6,727 bases of DNA from Gemmatimonadota bacterium (GTDB lineage Bacteria; Gemmatimonadota; Gemmatimonadetes; Longimicrobiales; Longimicrobiaceae). This document shows positions 5,365 to 6,727 of the stretch, one piece after another (the first letter of the stretch is position 1; each line of letters starts with the position of its first letter). Both the position numbers and the translations under genes were made by a program. The notes beneath the pieces were generated by a model. It saw only the letters and a list, made by a program, of their open reading frames with translations, had not been told where the DNA came from and did no database searches. The stretch spans positions 1 to 6,727 of the forward strand of contig JAHWJJ010000260.1 of NCBI GenBank assembly GCA_019348475.1, in the 5' to 3' direction.

Positions 5365-5367
5365 CTT
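5362..5367 (+). promoter_or_regulatory. Possible -10 element for a leaderless TetR transcript
   Basis: TATCTT overlaps the last repeat unit and matches TATAAT at 4 of 6 positions. It ends 7 bases before the ATG, so transcription would begin at or next to the start codon, and no Shine-Dalgarno sequence lies between. A -35 would fall inside the CGCACTTT repeats (TTTCGC near 5338-5343), with poor consensus match. Confidence 0.3.
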
Positions 5368-5374
5368 CCCGCAC

Positions 5375-5980
5375 ATGACTGAACGCCCATTTAACGAAGG
5401 CCGCGAGCAGCGCCGCCGCGCCATCCTGGAGTCTGCGGTGCGGGTGTTCGCGGAGCACGGCTTCTTTGCGGCGCGCATCCGCGACATCGCCGCGGGGGCG
5501 GGGGTGGCCGAGGGGACCATCTACCTGTACTTCGAGGGCAAAGACGACCTGCTGCTAACCGCCTTTCGCGAAAAGGTGAACGAGTTCGTGGCGTCCGTGG
5601 GCGACGTGATGGAGTCGGCGCTGCCCTTCGAGGAGCGGCTGGCGCGGTTCGTCCAGCTGCAGTTCGAAAGCATCGAGGCAGAGCCGCAGCTGGCCACCGT
5701 GCTCCTTCTGGAATCCCGCCAGAGCAGCAAGTTCTACGGCGGCGCGGTGCGCGACGTGTTACGCACCTACGCGCAGGCCATCGACACCCTGCTGGCCGGC
5801 GGCGTGCAGCGCGGCGAGGTGCACCCGGGCACGGACGTCCCGCTGGTGCGGCGGATGCTGATCGGCGCGCTGGAAGAGGTGGAACTGGAGTGGCTGCTGG
5901 GCGAGCGCACCCGCCCGCTGACCCCCGCGGCCCCGCGCTTCGCCGCCGTCTTCTACCGCGGCATCGCCGGCGGGGGATGA
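5375..5980 (+). CDS. TetR/AcrR-family transcriptional regulator, FadR-like
   Basis: This encodes 201 residues, a normal length for the family. ATG 5375 is chosen because the frame upstream only translates the 8-bp repeats and TetR proteins begin as here, a few residues before the DNA-binding domain. Residues 11-60 form the helix-turn-helix domain: 'RRRAILESAVRVFAEHGFFA', 'IRDIAAGAGVAEGTIYLYF' and 'EGKDDLL'. The 'GTIYLYFxxKxDLL' signature and the C-terminal pattern ('ESRQSSKFYGGAVRDVL', 'GVQRGEVHPGTDVPLVRRML') resemble FadR/YsiA of Bacillus, an acyl-CoA-responsive repressor of fatty-acid degradation. The ligand here is inference. It is transcribed divergently from the CxxC gene and followed 109 bases later by a small membrane-protein gene, its most likely local target. 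No SD sequence precedes the start. Confidence 0.9.
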   Translation: MTERPFNEGREQRRRAILESAVRVFAEHGFFAARIRDIAAGAGVAEGTIYLYFEGKDDLLLTAFREKVNEFVASVGDVMESALPFEERLARFVQLQFESIEAEPQLATVLLLESRQSSKFYGGAVRDVLRTYAQAIDTLLAGGVQRGEVHPGTDVPLVRRMLIGALEEVELEWLLGERTRPLTPAAPRFAAVFYRGIAGGG

Positions 5981-6055
5981 GCGCTGGACAGGCTGAGCCG
6001 CGGACACTAGGTTGTGCGCCTGCCCGCGCGAGGTCGGGCAAAGGCACCGGAACCA

Positions 6056-6070
6056 GCCCGCGCCGCGGGC
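6056..6070. promoter_or_regulatory. 7-bp palindrome upstream of the 51-residue gene, possible operator
   Basis: GCCCGCG (6056-6062) and CGCGGGC (6064-6070) are symmetric around one base, 20 bases before the ATG of the small membrane-protein gene. The size is right for a TetR-type site, and the TetR gene is adjacent. A second short dyad, GCCCG/CGGGC, lies just upstream (6022-6039). GC-rich DNA gives such dyads readily. Confidence 0.25.
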
Positions 6071-6089
6071 GTGGCAGAGCAGAACGAGC

Positions 6090-6245
6090 ATGGCTGACCT
6101 GAACGTCCAGCGCACCACCACGCACGAGGTGGTCGAAGAAGACTACGAGAACTGGGAGATCGCCCTGTGGCTGCTGGGCATTCTGGCCATCCCCGGCGTG
6201 CCGATCATCATGGTGGTGCTGCTGACGCCCTGGAGCGGCCTGTAG
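6090..6245 (+). CDS. Small single-span membrane protein (51 residues)
   Basis: ATG 6090 to TAG 6243-6245. Residues 1-23 are polar and acidic ('HEVVEEDYENWE'), and residues 24-46 are a continuous hydrophobic span ('IALWLLGILAIPGVPIIMVV' then 'LLTPW') with central prolines, ending four residues later. An N-in or N-out orientation cannot be decided. Extension to the upstream ATG at 6012 would add a Cys/Arg/Pro-rich stretch unlike the rest, so the shorter start is preferred. The upstream purine-rich GCAGAGCAGAACGAG is at best a weak ribosome site. I do not recognise a family. It is co-directional with TetR and closed by a strong terminator, so it ends its own transcription unit. Confidence 0.72.
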   Translation: MADLNVQRTTTHEVVEEDYENWEIALWLLGILAIPGVPIIMVVLLTPWSGL

Positions 6246-6268
6246 GCCGGTCCGTCGCCGTTCGGCGG

Positions 6269-6303
6269 AGGCCCCCGCGCGTCAGTGGACGCGCGGGGGC
6301 CTT
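6269..6303 (+). terminator. Rho-independent-type terminator after the 51-residue gene
   Basis: GGCCCCCGCGCGTC (6270-6283) and GACGCGCGGGGGCC (6288-6301) pair perfectly, plus A6269-T6302, around an AGTG tetraloop. The hairpin begins 24 bases past the stop and is followed by a short TTCTC pyrimidine tail. The stem is very stable and the T-run is short, as is common in GC-rich genomes. Confidence 0.75.
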
Positions 6304-6322
6304 CTCGCGTGGGACGCGCCGC

Positions 6323-6350
6323 GCCGCCCGGCCGCCGGTGGCCGGGCGGC
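6323..6350. repeat. Second hairpin in the 3' spacer
   Basis: GCCGCCCGGCC (6323-6333) and GGCCGGGCGGC (6340-6350) form an 11-bp perfect stem with a 6-base loop, 20 bases after the terminator. A further 8-bp dyad, TCCGGCGG/CCGCCGGA (6374-6381/6392-6399), follows. The first could back up the terminator. The last lies just upstream of the lipoprotein ribosome site and could be part of its leader or an operator. Confidence 0.5.
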
Positions 6351-6412
6351 ACGCGGATTGATCCACTCCCGGGTCCGGCGGCCGCGGTGGACCGCCGGAT
6401 GCCTCCCATTGC

Positions 6413-6426
6413 GGAGGAGGAGGTGG
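6413..6426 (+). promoter_or_regulatory. Strong Shine-Dalgarno sequence for the lipoprotein gene
   Basis: Three GGA/GGAGG repeats end in AGGAGGT (6418-6424), five bases before ATG 6430. It is the only strong ribosome-binding site in the window and fixes the start of the last gene. Confidence 0.8.
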
Positions 6427-6429
6427 ACG

Positions 6430-6727
6430 ATGAGGATGCGGCACGGCGCGCGCGTGGCCCTGCTCCTGGCGGTGGGCGCGGTGGGGTGCGCGGGGCCGGA
6501 AAAGCCGTCGCTGGGCAAGGCCGCGCCCACCACGGTGGTGGACGTGGCCAACAACGGCTTTGCCGACGTGACGGTGTACGTGGTGCAGTCCGGCATGCGC
6601 TGGCGGCTGGGGACGGTGACGGGGCTCTCGGAGCAGCGGTTCACCCTTCGCCCCTCCACCCACGGCGGCAACGTGCACCTGCTGGCGGACCCCATCGGCG
6701 GGTCGCCCGGCTACCTGAGCCCGCCCG
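6430..6727 (+). CDS. Putative lipoprotein, 3' end missing
   Basis: The frame opens at ATG 6430 and has no stop before the window ends, giving 99 residues. Residues 3-20 are a lipoprotein signal peptide: 'RMRHGARVALLLAVGAVGC', with A-V-G-C as lipobox and Cys20 as the lipid-modified residue. A Gly/Pro/Lys linker follows to about residue 31. The mature part reads 'TTVVDVANNGFADVTVYVV', then 'GMRWRLGTVTGLSEQRFTL' and 'NVHLLADPIGGSPGYLSPP', a beta-rich pattern (residues 33-99) that I associate with small uncharacterised lipoproteins of Gemmatimonadota, where the domain usually ends about 20-30 residues later. The function is unknown. ATG 6436 is an alternative start, but the ribosome-site spacing favours 6430. 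It follows the 51-residue gene by 184 bases and a terminator, so it has its own promoter. Confidence 0.82.
   Translation, partial: MRMRHGARVALLLAVGAVGCAGPEKPSLGKAAPTTVVDVANNGFADVTVYVVQSGMRWRLGTVTGLSEQRFTLRPSTHGGNVHLLADPIGGSPGYLSPP

Larger units (their letters stand above)
4831..5374. other. Repeat-rich divergent spacer between CxxC gene and TetR gene
   Basis: The 544-base gap lies between divergently transcribed genes. From 4831 to about 5010 no element beyond presumed promoter DNA is evident; the minus-strand promoter was not identified. 5027-5057 and 5164-5194 are two members of one hairpin family, and 5214-5364 is an 8-bp tandem array. The intervening 5058-5163 shows nothing convincing. 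Long frames through this gap on both strands translate the repeats into periodic Ser/Thr/His/Pro or Gly/Arg-rich strings and are rejected as genes. Confidence 0.7.

Noticed and set aside
5072..5374. 101-residue N-terminal extension of TetR and overlapping frames at 4447-5382 and 4852-5286
   Set aside because: They translate the 8-bp array and hairpins into periodic low-complexity peptides; TetR proteins start near the helix-turn-helix.
5391..6125. 244-codon minus-strand frame opposite TetR
   Set aside because: Antisense shadow of a clear TetR gene, Arg/Ala/Pro-rich with no motif.

Overview
The window is GC-rich (about 70% by eye), with strong G/C preference at third codon positions. Three things suggest a Longimicrobium-like member of the Gemmatimonadota: the protein families (a PF17170-like six-bladed propeller, a LACTB-like serine hydrolase, small lipoproteins with a 'VANNGFADVTVYVV'-type core), dispersed hairpins with C-rich/G-rich arms around an AAACTGC loop, and short tandem repeats between genes. 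This assignment is inference. A related GC-rich soil lineage is possible.

Layout. 1-867 (+): 3' part of a serine beta-lactamase-like hydrolase whose catalytic lysine position is Met. 868-1881: a poorly coding stretch with gene relics (a possible (+) protein tail, a (-) N-terminal piece of a Fic-family protein, a (-) C-terminal-like piece of a secreted protein) and an AT-rich inverted repeat resembling an operator. 1882-3051 (+): secreted beta-propeller protein, convergent with 3090-4154 (-), a ligase-associated metallo-beta-lactamase/beta-CASP DNA exonuclease that has a GTTC-N7-GTTC (LexA-box-like) site just upstream. 4155-4542: that site, a composite inverted repeat with 9-bp tandem units, and a strong hairpin behind the next gene. 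4543-4830 (-): small membrane protein with two CxxC pairs. 4831-5374: repeat-rich divergent spacer with two copies of a covarying hairpin and an 8-bp tandem array that runs almost to the next start codon. 5375-5980 (+): FadR-like TetR regulator. 6090-6245 (+): 51-residue single-span membrane protein followed by a terminator. 6430-6727 (+): 5' part of a lipoprotein gene that runs off the window.

The genes do not form an obvious pathway. The exonuclease is separated from the ligase and helicase partners of its family. TetR and the 51-residue protein are co-directional and may be linked. I see no complete defence, CRISPR, RNA-gene or transposon unit. The most interesting material is non-coding: the 8-bp array at the TetR promoter, the paired hairpins with compensatory changes, the operator-like palindrome beside the Fic relic, and the LexA-like box before the exonuclease.
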